Origin: an uncultured Haemophilus sp. | Lineage (GTDB): Bacteria > Pseudomonadota > Gammaproteobacteria > Enterobacterales > Pasteurellaceae | Length of the DNA stretch: 14,921 nucleotides | Assembly (NCBI GenBank): GCA_905205995.1 | Contig: CAJLFU010000045.1 | Span: 1 to 14,921 of the forward strand | Direction: 5' to 3' | Shown here: piece by piece, positions 1-7,306 of the stretch | Layout of the letters: every line of letters starts with the position of its first letter | Position numbering within the stretch: position 1 is the first letter of the stretch | The notes under the pieces: model-generated | Told to the model about the DNA's origin: nothing | Databases searched by the model: none | The model's input: only the letters and a program-made list of their open reading frames with translations | Made by a program: the position numbers and the translations under genes

Positions 1-1
1 A

Positions 2-40
2 GTAGTTCAACTGGTATTGGCAGCAATATGCTTGCCATAA
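2..40 (+). CDS. 3' end of a small membrane protein gene, paralog of the next gene (partial)
   Basis: Reading from base 2 gives VVQLVLAAICLP then TAA at 38-40. This matches the end of the complete gene that follows (IVQLVLAVVCLPEMHK). The DNA match continues past this stop: ATGCATAA follows in both copies (within the coding region of the next gene), and both have a TTTTTAACCTTG-like stretch further on. It is therefore the tail of a tandem paralog whose reading frame stops four residues earlier. The 5' part lies outside the window, so length and function cannot be judged. The call rests on this match alone, but the match is strong over about 48 bases. Confidence 0.7.
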   Translation, partial: VVQLVLAAICLP

Positions 41-143
41 ATGCATAATGCAAAATAATTTTTTAACCTTGTTTTTTATTAAAGCTGGGGCTTTCTTATC
101 TGCTTATTAGAGTTATTAATTTTATTTGAAAGGAAATATAAAG

Positions 144-539
144 ATGAATAATGCATTACAAAAGGCTATACCGCGTTTTTTTATTGGGAGCTTTTTTATT
201 GCATTATTATGTGCAGTCATTATTTCTGAATTTGTTGGAGAGGCATTTTTTCTTTCTTTTCTTATTTCATTTATACCTGGGATGATGACAACACTTATCT
301 TTTTTGCTACTCGGGAAAAAGCAAGCAGCTATTATGGGCGGTATTTATTGGTGGCATTTTTTATGCCTTTTCTAATCCCTACTATCGTCGGATTATCTTT
401 GCATTTTGTTGATTTAAACTGGGATAGCACTATTGATACAATTATAGGCACTTATTTTTTATTAGGCCTTCCTTGTACTATTTTGGGGATAGTTCAATTG
501 GTGCTGGCAGTAGTATGTTTACCAGAAATGCATAAGTAA
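144..539 (+). CDS. small four-helix membrane protein, unknown function
   Basis: The product is 131 residues and almost wholly hydrophobic. Four membrane segments are visible at about residues 11-29, 33-54, 67-89 and 99-126. A short charged loop (ATREKASSYYGR) lies between helices 2 and 3, and DLNWDSTID lies before helix 4. I chose ATG 144 over the in-frame TTG at 126 because AAAGGAAA at 129-136 is a good ribosome binding site at normal distance, and the TTG has none. I do not recognise the family. There is no signal peptide and no catalytic motif. The gene is the second of a tandem pair, since the tail of a close paralog lies just upstream, which suggests a locally duplicated accessory gene. 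A small transporter-like, immunity or stress membrane protein would all be compatible. Confidence 0.75.
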   Translation: MNNALQKAIPRFFIGSFFIALLCAVIISEFVGEAFFLSFLISFIPGMMTTLIFFATREKASSYYGRYLLVAFFMPFLIPTIVGLSLHFVDLNWDSTIDTIIGTYFLLGLPCTILGIVQLVLAVVCLPEMHK

Positions 540-718
540 ATATGTCATCTTTTAACCTTGCCTTTTACACTTAGTAAGAATAAGATTCATTACAGTATTG
601 TTACAATCTCAATCATTGATGTGATAAATGTTTCATAACGGTTGCTTATTTGTTTGAAAGATTTTATGTGGTTGAATTGTGGTTTTTATGACTCAAGTGC
701 CAAAACAAGGGATTGATT

Positions 719-2674
719 ATGCATAACAAATCTTATTTTGCCCTCCTTCCTCTTTCATTTTTTATATCTAATGCTTTTGCTGAAGATATGCAGTCTGTAA
801 CATTACTGGATCCCATTGTGGTAACAGGTGTTACTCAGACAAATACCAATTCAGTCAAACTTAATCCTAAAACAACACTTCAACCTTTACCTGCTGGTGA
901 TGGTGCAGATTTATTGCAATCTGTTGCAAATATGAGCGTGATTCGTAAAGGTGGGAGTTCTGGCGATCCGTTATTTCGCGGCTTAGGTGGTTCTCGCTTG
1001 AATATTCAAGCAGACGACCAATTCATTTATGGTGGGTGTAGCAACCGAATGGATCCGCCAACAGCCTATATTTTCCCATCAGCTTATGATGAAGTTGTGG
1101 TGACCAAAGGTCCCCAAACTGTAACTGAAGGTTCTGGCTTGGTGGCTGGCGCAGTTCGTTTTGTGCGTAAAGAGCCTGAATTTGATACTCAAAATACCTA
1201 CTTAAATGGCAGTGTAACACTTGGTGGAAATAAACGCCGTGATGCTTATTTTGATGCGATGGCGGGTGGTAAATATGGTTATTTACGTACGAGTATGTCA
1301 CACAATGAGGCGGGTAATTACAAAGATGGCGATGGCAATCGAGTTCATTCCTCTTTTGAGCGCCGTAATCAAATGTTACAGCTTGGTTTCACACCGACAG
1401 AAAACACCTTATTGACCGGAACTTATGAACGTAGTCGAGGCGAAGCGGCTTATGCGGATCGAATGATGGATGGGAGTAAGTTTGATCGTGATGCGTGGAA
1501 TGTTCGATTTGTACAACGCAATATTACACCGTGGTTCACTGAACTTGAATTACGTTACGGTCAAAGCAAGATTGATCATGTGATGGATACTTATAGTATG
1601 CGTTATTTAAGCATGAAGGGAAATCAAGTTAAAAAAGCAATGAATCCAAAACGTGAAACCAATACAGGGCATTTGAAAGCAACCTTTGATTGGCCGGATA
1701 TTAATTTGCAAACAGGCATTGATTATATGCGTGATAAACACCTTTCACGTATGGAAATGAAGGGGGAAGGTTACACGCATAAACCTTATCAACCACAGCA
1801 AAACTTTACTCAATGGGGTGGATTTGTTGAGGGAGCCTGGACGGCAAGCGATAGTCGTAAGTTTATTTCTGGTTATCGTTATGATGAAGTGAAAGCTGAA
1901 TACGACACTCTAATGGCGAATAACCCAAATAAACACCATACGTATGGTTTACATTCGGGTTTCTTCCGTTGGGAAGAAGAAATCAATGGCATTAAATACT
2001 ATGCCGGTGTAGGGATTGCAGAGCGAGCGCCAGATTATTGGGAACGCCGTGCAAGCCAAGTTTTAGATAAAGAGCAAAATCGTCAAATTGATACGGGATT
2101 GATGTGGAAGAATGATACCTTTGATTTTTCTGTGTCGCTATTTGGTAGTGATGTCCGCGATTTCATTATGTTAGAACGAGTAGGTAAAGATGTCTCGGCT
2201 CGTAATATCAAGGCAACTCGATTAGGCGGCGAAATTGAAGGTAAATGGAAATTTGCACGTCACTGGGAAATCGGTAGTAGTCTGGCTTATACCTATGGTA
2301 AAAATCGCACGGACGACCGTCCACTCGCTCAAACACCGCCATTAGAATGGAAAAACTCATTAACTTGGGATAATGAAACCTTGAGTGCGGGAGTATTATG
2401 GCGAGTGGTTTCGGCACAAAAACGCTATGCAACGGGACAAGGCAACATTATTGGGCAGGACATTGGCGCTTCAGCAGGCTTTGGAACGTTGTCCTTTAAT
2501 ACAGGGTGGAAAATTAATAAATATGCCACTTTGCAGGGCGGAATTGATAACTTATTTAATAAATCCTATGCAGAGTTTGTGAGTAAAGGCGCAGATCCTT
2601 CAGCGGGGCTCCAAACTGTTCGAGTGAACGAGCCAGGACGTCAATATTGGTTACGTTTACAAGTTCAATTCTAG
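719..2674 (+). CDS. TonB-dependent outer-membrane copper receptor (OprC/NosA family)
   Basis: This is a 651-residue outer-membrane beta-barrel receptor that would take up copper using energy from TonB-ExbB-ExbD. ATG 719 has AAGGGA six bases upstream; the TTG at 713 does not. A signal peptide ends at AFA (residues 1-21), a TonB-box-like DPIVVTGV follows at about 31-38, then the plug domain and the barrel, which ends in the aromatic-terminated QVQF. The plug holds YGGCSNRMDPPTAYIFP, typical of the copper-receptor family, with C107 and M111 forming the CxxxM motif. The barrel has H287-V-M289 (HxM). In Pseudomonas OprC, CxxxM and HxM together bind copper, so both halves of that site appear present. 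The metal specificity is inferred from this. It is a single-gene unit with its own terminator and carries no Haemophilus uptake signal. Confidence 0.88.
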   Translation: MHNKSYFALLPLSFFISNAFAEDMQSVTLLDPIVVTGVTQTNTNSVKLNPKTTLQPLPAGDGADLLQSVANMSVIRKGGSSGDPLFRGLGGSRLNIQADDQFIYGGCSNRMDPPTAYIFPSAYDEVVVTKGPQTVTEGSGLVAGAVRFVRKEPEFDTQNTYLNGSVTLGGNKRRDAYFDAMAGGKYGYLRTSMSHNEAGNYKDGDGNRVHSSFERRNQMLQLGFTPTENTLLTGTYERSRGEAAYADRMMDGSKFDRDAWNVRFVQRNITPWFTELELRYGQSKIDHVMDTYSMRYLSMKGNQVKKAMNPKRETNTGHLKATFDWPDINLQTGIDYMRDKHLSRMEMKGEGYTHKPYQPQQNFTQWGGFVEGAWTASDSRKFISGYRYDEVKAEYDTLMANNPNKHHTYGLHSGFFRWEEEINGIKYYAGVGIAERAPDYWERRASQVLDKEQNRQIDTGLMWKNDTFDFSVSLFGSDVRDFIMLERVGKDVSARNIKATRLGGEIEGKWKFARHWEIGSSLAYTYGKNRTDDRPLAQTPPLEWKNSLTWDNETLSAGVLWRVVSAQKRYATGQGNIIGQDIGASAGFGTLSFNTGWKINKYATLQGGIDNLFNKSYAEFVSKGADPSAGLQTVRVNEPGRQYWLRLQVQF

Positions 2675-2692
2675 GATTCTTTATAAACTAAT

Positions 2693-2722
2693 AAAAACGG
2701 ATAACGAGGTTATCCGTTTTTT
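2693..2722 (+). terminator. intrinsic terminator after the copper receptor
   Basis: A 13-bp perfect stem (AAAAACGGATAAC at 2693-2705 with GTTATCCGTTTTT at 2709-2721) has a 3-base GAG loop and a T run. It starts 19 bases after the receptor stop and separates the receptor from dapE. Confidence 0.9.
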
Positions 2723-2764
2723 ATTTGAACAGATTTAAATTGAAGGAAAATTTTGTTAAATTAG

Positions 2765-2773
2765 ACCGCACTT
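2765..2773 (-). repeat. DNA uptake signal sequence (USS)
   Basis: ACCGCACTT is an exact complement of the Haemophilus USS core AAGTGCGGT. It lies in the short leader just before dapE. Confidence 0.9.
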
Positions 2774-2792
2774 TTAGTCGTCACTGAATATT

Positions 2793-3926
2793 ATGAAACA
2801 AAAAACTATTGAGCTTGCACAAGCATTAATTCGTCGTCCCTCTATTAGCCCGAATGATGAGGGCTGTCAGCAATTAATTGCGGAACGTTTGGAAAAACTC
2901 GGCTTTGAAATTGAATGGATGCCTTTCAACGACACGTTAAATTTATGGGCAAAGCATGGTGTTGGTGAGCCGGTCATCGCCTTTGCAGGGCATACCGATG
3001 TGGTACCGACCGGAGATGAAACGCAATGGACTTATCCGCCGTTTTCTGCCGAAATTGTGGATGATATGCTTTATGGTCGTGGTGCGGCAGATATGAAAGG
3101 CTCATTGGCCGCAATGATTGTGGTGGCGGAAGAGTATGTGAAAGCCAATCCAAATCATAATGGAACGATTGCTTTGTTGATTACTTCTGACGAAGAGGCA
3201 GCCGCGAAAGATGGCACGGTACGTGTTGTCGAAACGTTAATGGCGCGCGGTGAGAAAATCACTTATTGCATGGTAGGCGAGCCGTCTAGCTCGAAAACAT
3301 TGGGTGATGTGGTTAAAAATGGTCGTCGGGGTTCGATTACAGGTAACCTCTACATTCAAGGCATTCAAGGTCATGTGGCTTATCCTCATTTAGCGGAAAA
3401 CCCAATTCATAAAGCCGCACCTTTCTTGCAGGAATTAACTACGTATCAATGGGATAATGGCAACGAATTTTTCCCACCGACCAGTTTACAAATTGCAAAT
3501 ATTCATGCAGGCACTGGGAGTAATAATGTCATCCCAGGTGAGCTTTATGTGCAATTCAATTTACGTTATTGTACGGAAGTCACTGACGAAAGCATTAAGT
3601 CAAAAGTGGCAGAAATGCTCGAAAAATATGGTTTGAAATACCGTATTGATTGGAATTTATCGGGTAAACCATTTTTAACTAAACCGGGCAAATTATTAGA
3701 TGCATTAACGACGGCAATTGAGCAAACAACCGGTATTACACCACAAGCAGAAACAGGTGGTGGTACCTCTGACGGACGTTTTATTGCATTAATGGGCGCT
3801 GAAGTTGTGGAATTTGGGCCGCTTAATGCAACGATTCATAAAGTGAATGAATGTGTAAACGTTGATGATCTTGCCAAGTGCGGTCAGATTTATCATCAAA
3901 TGTTAGTGAATTTATTGGATAAGTAA
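2793..3926 (+). CDS. dapE: succinyl-diaminopimelate desuccinylase
   Basis: DapE hydrolyses N-succinyl-LL-2,6-diaminopimelate to LL-diaminopimelate and succinate, a step of lysine and peptidoglycan precursor synthesis in the cytoplasm. It is a dizinc M20 metallohydrolase and acts as a dimer. The 377-residue length equals that of the characterised Haemophilus enzyme. All expected residues are in register: H67 and D69 (GHTDV), D100 bridging, catalytic E134 with E135 (SDEE), E163 (GEP), H194 from the dimerisation domain, and H349 near the end (NATIHK). The ATG at 2793 has only a weak ribosome binding site. A USS lies inside the gene near its 3' end. It is followed after one base by a peptidase gene, forming a likely two-gene operon. 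Confidence 0.97.
   Translation: MKQKTIELAQALIRRPSISPNDEGCQQLIAERLEKLGFEIEWMPFNDTLNLWAKHGVGEPVIAFAGHTDVVPTGDETQWTYPPFSAEIVDDMLYGRGAADMKGSLAAMIVVAEEYVKANPNHNGTIALLITSDEEAAAKDGTVRVVETLMARGEKITYCMVGEPSSSKTLGDVVKNGRRGSITGNLYIQGIQGHVAYPHLAENPIHKAAPFLQELTTYQWDNGNEFFPPTSLQIANIHAGTGSNNVIPGELYVQFNLRYCTEVTDESIKSKVAEMLEKYGLKYRIDWNLSGKPFLTKPGKLLDALTTAIEQTTGITPQAETGGGTSDGRFIALMGAEVVEFGPLNATIHKVNECVNVDDLAKCGQIYHQMLVNLLDK
3876..3884 (+). repeat. DNA uptake signal sequence (USS)
   Basis: Exact AAGTGCGGT inside the 3' end of dapE, coding for part of AKCGQ. Confidence 0.9.
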
Positions 3927-3927
3927 G

Positions 3928-4608
3928 ATGAAATTAACGCCAGAAATGTTAACCGGCAAATCTCGTGAACATTTGATCAATTTGCCTACACCTCATTCTC
4001 CGAATCATTTTTTGCAAGCTGAGGCAATGAAAGCGTTTCAAGGATTGCAACAAAGTGCGGTCAAAAATGGCTTTAATTTGCAACCCGCGAGTAGCTTTCG
4101 TGATTTTGAACGTCAACAACTTATTTGGAATGGTAAATTTAACGGTGAACGCAAGGTTCATGATGATGCGGGAAATCCATTAGATTTAGCGTTATTAGAT
4201 GATTGGCAAAAAGCACAAGCCATTTTACGTTGGTCGGCTCTTCCTGGGGGAAGTCGTCATCATTGGGGAACAGAAATCGATATTTTTGATCCTGATCTTT
4301 TGCCTCAAGGTCAATCTTTACAACTTGAGCCTTGGGAATATGAAAAGGGCGGCTATTTCTTTGAATTGAGTGAATTTCTTACTGAAAATCTACCGCACTT
4401 TGATTTTGTTTTGCCATTTATAAGTCAGCCAGAAGGTAAAAAAATCGGCCGAGAGCCTTGGCATATTAGCTATTTACCGTTGGCAGAGCAGGCATCACGA
4501 TTATTTACGCCAGATGTGCTATTGCAGGTTTGGAAGCATGAGATAGTGGCTGGAAAAGAAACGTTAATTGCACATTTACCAGAGATTTTTGAGCAATATG
4601 TGGTTTAA
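3928..4608 (+). CDS. M15-family D,D-carboxypeptidase-like zinc peptidase
   Basis: This 226-residue protein has the M15 (VanY/LAS) active-site layout. Early SSFRDFERQQ (55-64) is the substrate-binding segment. S109-R-H111-H-W-G114-T-E-I-D118 is the SxHxxGxxxD zinc motif, with H111 and D118 as ligands. E176-P-W-H179 supplies the catalytic glutamate and the third zinc ligand. Such enzymes cleave D-Ala-D-Ala ends or related peptide bonds of peptidoglycan precursors. No signal peptide or membrane segment is visible, so it would work in the cytoplasm, perhaps on recycled muropeptides; that role is inferred. The gene begins one base after the dapE stop, so the two are probably transcribed together, and both act on diaminopimelate/peptidoglycan chemistry. 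It contains two USS copies. Substrate is unknown. Confidence 0.85.
   Translation: MKLTPEMLTGKSREHLINLPTPHSPNHFLQAEAMKAFQGLQQSAVKNGFNLQPASSFRDFERQQLIWNGKFNGERKVHDDAGNPLDLALLDDWQKAQAILRWSALPGGSRHHWGTEIDIFDPDLLPQGQSLQLEPWEYEKGGYFFELSEFLTENLPHFDFVLPFISQPEGKKIGREPWHISYLPLAEQASRLFTPDVLLQVWKHEIVAGKETLIAHLPEIFEQYVV
4053..4061 (+). repeat. DNA uptake signal sequence (USS)
   Basis: Exact AAGTGCGGT followed by CAAAAATGG, within the M15 peptidase gene. Confidence 0.9.
4392..4400 (-). repeat. DNA uptake signal sequence (USS)
   Basis: ACCGCACTT, complement of the USS core, within the M15 peptidase gene. Confidence 0.9.
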
Positions 4609-4609
4609 C

Positions 4610-4639
4610 AAAAAACGCAGCAAGTCGCTGCGTTTTTTT
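4610..4639. terminator. bidirectional intrinsic terminator
   Basis: ACGCAGC (4615-4621) pairs with GCTGCGT (4627-4633) around a 5-base loop, with an A run on the left and a T run on the right. It lies between the convergent M15 peptidase and rapZ genes and can stop transcription from both sides. Confidence 0.9.
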
Positions 4640-4648
4640 ATGGTTTGA

Positions 4649-5506
4649 TTAATTCTTTTTATTCTTTTCCAAGGATTTATGTTGAATTTTCACATTCTTG
4701 CCTTTGGCTTGGAAATATTCACCAATTTGTTGAGCGATATAAACAGAACGATGTTTACCACCCGTACAACCGATAGCAATGGTGAGATAGCTTCGATTAT
4801 TTTGCTCTAACATCGGTAACCAGGTTTCAATGTAATTACGCGTTTGGTAGATAAAATTATTCACTTCATCATGCGCAAGTAAAAATTGTGCAACAGGTTC
4901 ATCAAGCCCCGTCATTGGACGCAGTTCTGGGTTCCAGTGTGGGTTAGGCAGAAAACGCACATCGAAGACATAATCGGCATCCAGCGGAATACCATATTTA
5001 AAGCCGAAAGACTCAACCACGATCTTAAGTTCTTTATCTGTATTACCGCGTAAAACTTCTCTTAAACGTTCAGATAACGCATGAGTCGAAAGTGGCGCAG
5101 TATCAATAATAAAATTGGCATGTTGAATTAAAGGCTCAAGTTGTTGATACTCTAAATCAATCGCTGACTCAAGTGGGAGATCTTGTGCAGAAAGGGGATG
5201 AAGGCGGCGTGAATCGCTGTAACGGCGAATAAGTGTACTGCGATCGCTGTCCAAAAAGATGATTTTGACGGAATAAGTAGCTTGGATGTCCGTCAAAATT
5301 TTGTCTAGATCAGCACTTGAAGAGGGAAGATTTCGAATATCGAGACTGATCGCAACAGTGGTTTGAGTGTTGGCAAGAATCTGCGTAAGTTGAGGAAGTA
5401 AATTGAGAGGAAGATTATCCACGCAATAATAGCCCATATCTTCCAAGGCCCTTAATGCGACAGATTTCCCAGCTCCGGAGCGACCGCTGATAATAATAAT
5501 TTCCAT
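4649..5506 (-). CDS. rapZ: RNase adapter protein RapZ
   Basis: RapZ is a cytoplasmic nucleotide- and RNA-binding protein. In enterobacteria it senses glucosamine-6-phosphate and guides RNase E to the small RNA GlmZ, controlling glmS. The 285-residue length is normal. Visible features are the Walker A motif GRSGAGKS at 8-15, a Walker-B-like IIFLDSD at 82-88, SFGFKYGIP at 166-174, DVRFLPNP at 182-189, CTGGKHRS at 247-254, and a lysine-rich C-terminal tail that fits RNA binding. The start has AAGGA nine bases upstream. It is last in the lptC-lptA-lptB-ptsN-rapZ cluster, 45 bases after ptsN. The npr gene that follows it in E. coli is absent here; a terminator and the convergent peptidase gene follow instead. 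Whether it serves GlmZ-like RNAs in this organism cannot be seen. Confidence 0.95.
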   Translation of the reverse strand: MEIIIISGRSGAGKSVALRALEDMGYYCVDNLPLNLLPQLTQILANTQTTVAISLDIRNLPSSSADLDKILTDIQATYSVKIIFLDSDRSTLIRRYSDSRRLHPLSAQDLPLESAIDLEYQQLEPLIQHANFIIDTAPLSTHALSERLREVLRGNTDKELKIVVESFGFKYGIPLDADYVFDVRFLPNPHWNPELRPMTGLDEPVAQFLLAHDEVNNFIYQTRNYIETWLPMLEQNNRSYLTIAIGCTGGKHRSVYIAQQIGEYFQAKGKNVKIQHKSLEKNKKN

Positions 5507-5551
5507 CTGCGTGATTCCTTATGGTTGTAGGTTAGGTTATACCTCTTGAGG

Positions 5552-6055
5552 TTAAATATTATCTAAATTTGTGTCATCCTCAGATTCCTCTGAATGATCG
5601 GCACATTCAAAAATTTGCCAAATTTCATCCGCACTTTGTGCTGAACGAAGTTGTTTAATTAAGTTTTTATCAGTTAATTTTTCATTGATTTCTGCCAGAA
5701 CAGGAATATATTCTTGGCAGTGATTTTCGGGTACGAGCACAGCAAAAACGATATCCACCGGTTTATTATCGGCGGCATCATATTCGACAGGCGTTTCTAA
5801 TTGCATAAATACCGTCTGGATCTTATCTGACACAGTAGCAGGTAACTTAGCTTTAGGCATGGCGACACCATTGCCTAATCCTGAATTACCTAATTTTTCT
5901 CGTTCAAATAAACATTCAAAACAAGCTTGTTTACCATTTTCAGAGTGAAGTTTTTCCACAACGAAAGTGGCAATAGATTCAAATAATCGTTTCTTGCTAG
6001 AAAAAGCAACCCCCTGACGAATATCATCAGGGGAGAGCAATGTCGTAAATTTCAT
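5552..6055 (-). CDS. ptsN: PTS IIA-Ntr-like regulator PtsN without its phosphorylated histidine
   Basis: The 167 residues fit the nitrogen-PTS EIIA family throughout: REKLGNSGLGNG (52-63), the QLETPVEYDAADNKPVDIVFAVLVP stretch and a C-terminal ELAQ-type helix region. In E. coli PtsN the site is GNGIAIPHGKL, where the histidine receives phosphate from NPr. Here the same place reads GNGVAMPKAKL, so position 68 is lysine; the DNA codon is AAA. The second conserved histidine of the family (LHTL in E. coli) also appears lost (EYIPVL). The protein therefore should not accept phosphate and may act as a permanently unphosphorylated regulator by binding partners. The tail (HSEESEDDTNLDNI) is acidic. 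The gene starts three bases after lptB with a weak ribosome binding site, which suggests translational coupling. Family call is firm; loss of function is inferred. Confidence 0.93.
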   Translation of the reverse strand: MKFTTLLSPDDIRQGVAFSSKKRLFESIATFVVEKLHSENGKQACFECLFEREKLGNSGLGNGVAMPKAKLPATVSDKIQTVFMQLETPVEYDAADNKPVDIVFAVLVPENHCQEYIPVLAEINEKLTDKNLIKQLRSAQSADEIWQIFECADHSEESEDDTNLDNI

Positions 6056-6058
6056 AGG

Positions 6059-6784
6059 TTATAGTTTAAATTGTTCGCCTAAATAGACACGTTTAACGTG
6101 CTCATCATTCATGACTTCTTCTGGGGTGCCGGTCGCGATAATTTTCCCTTCGCCAACAATGTAAGCGCGTTCACAGACATCAAGGGTTTCGCGTACGTTG
6201 TGGTCGGTAATTAACACACCTAAGCCACGATTACGGAGATCTGTGATGATTTTCTTAATATCCGTGACTGAAATTGGGTCTACACCCGCAAAAGGTTCAT
6301 CTAATAAAATAAACTTTGGATTTGCTGCTAATGCGCGTGCAATTTCTACACGACGACGTTCACCACCTGAAAGAGATTGTCCCAGGCTATCACGAATATG
6401 GCTAATATTGAACTCATCAATTAACTCATCCGCTCTCTCTCTGCGTTGTTCTGCAGTGAGATCTTTACGAATTTCTAATACCGCCATAAGGTTTTCATAC
6501 ACCGTTAAACGACGGAAAATAGAGGCTTCTTGTGGTAAATAGCCAATTCCTCTACGTGCACGTTCATGCATAGGTAATACGCTAATATCATCGCCATCAA
6601 TGGTGATTTTTCCCTGATCGTGACGCACTAAACCGACGACCATGTAGAAAGTAGTGGTTTTACCTGCACCATTTGGACCAAGTAGGCCAACAATTTCATT
6701 GGAGTTTACGGTTAAACTCACATCAGAAACCACTTTTCGGCTTTTATAGCTTTTTGCGAGGAATTCAGCTTGTAATACAGACAT
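6059..6784 (-). CDS. lptB: LPS export ABC transporter ATP-binding protein LptB
   Basis: LptB is the ATPase that, as a dimer on the inner face of the membrane, drives LptF-LptG to extract lipopolysaccharide and push it along the LptC-LptA bridge. The 241 residues are family-typical. Walker A is GPNGAGKT (36-43), the Q-loop glutamine is Q85 (YLPQEASIFR), the signature is LSGGE (138-142), Walker B is FILLDE (158-163) followed by the D-loop, and the switch histidine is H195 (ITDHNV). It lies three bases after lptA and three bases before ptsN. In E. coli, rpoN and hpf separate lptB from ptsN; here they are missing. Confidence 0.98.
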   Translation of the reverse strand: MSVLQAEFLAKSYKSRKVVSDVSLTVNSNEIVGLLGPNGAGKTTTFYMVVGLVRHDQGKITIDGDDISVLPMHERARRGIGYLPQEASIFRRLTVYENLMAVLEIRKDLTAEQRRERADELIDEFNISHIRDSLGQSLSGGERRRVEIARALAANPKFILLDEPFAGVDPISVTDIKKIITDLRNRGLGVLITDHNVRETLDVCERAYIVGEGKIIATGTPEEVMNDEHVKRVYLGEQFKL

Positions 6785-6787
6785 CGG

Positions 6788-7306
6788 TTATTTTTTACCT
6801 TTTTGTTGTAATTGGGTTGGAATTAAGACGGTTTGTACTCGTGATTTTCCATTACCATTCGCTTTTAACTGTTGTTTTTTCACATCATAAGTGATGCGTT
6901 CACCGTTAATTTTGCTATCTAATTGTTTTAATTCGGCATTACCAGTTAATGTTAAGAATTCAGTGCCTAAATCGTAGTGAACTTTATTGGCTTTACCATC
7001 AACAGGCTTACCATCATCAAGTTGTTGGTGGAAAGTAACAGGGCTACCAAATGCTTCAACAGTTTCTTTTTTACCTGAATTTTCTGGTGGACGAGTAATA
7101 ACCACTTTATTGGCTTTAATCAAAATGGAACCTTGTGTAATCACAACGTTATCGGTAAAGGTTACCACGCTGTTTTCCATATCTAAAGATTGATTATCTG
7201 AGACAATATTAATCGGTTTATTGGTATCGTCTTTTAACGCAAAAGCAGATAAAGAAGTCATCATTAACGCTGTTAAAAGCAGAATTTTATTGTTTGTTGA
7301 TTTCAT
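6788..7306 (-). CDS. lptA: LPS transport periplasmic protein LptA
   Basis: LptA forms the periplasmic bridge that carries lipopolysaccharide from LptC in the inner membrane to LptD-LptE in the outer membrane. The 172-residue precursor has a cleavable signal peptide (MKSTNNK, hydrophobic core, cut after AFA at residue 23). The OstA/LptA beta-jellyroll region follows, with typical segments INIVSDNQSLDMENSVVTF and GNAELKQLDSKINGERITYD, and ends in a basic tail. The start codon lies inside the end of lptC (20-base overlap), which indicates translational coupling, and lptB follows after three bases. Confidence 0.96.
   Translation of the reverse strand: MKSTNNKILLLTALMMTSLSAFALKDDTNKPINIVSDNQSLDMENSVVTFTDNVVITQGSILIKANKVVITRPPENSGKKETVEAFGSPVTFHQQLDDGKPVDGKANKVHYDLGTEFLTLTGNAELKQLDSKINGERITYDVKKQQLKANGNGKSRVQTVLIPTQLQQKGKK

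Noticed and set aside
82..96. Small hairpin AAAGC/GCTTT between the paralogous membrane genes as a terminator
   Set aside because: A five-base stem with a broken T run is too weak to support.
620..635. CRP-like site TGTGA-N6-TTTCA upstream of the copper receptor
   Set aside because: Only one half-site is good, and no clear promoter elements lie at a sensible distance, so it is not listed as a feature.
1023..1301. Antisense open frame inside the copper receptor gene
   Set aside because: It is a shadow of the receptor coding sequence, low-complexity, with no ribosome binding site. Other overlapping antisense frames were dropped for the same reason.
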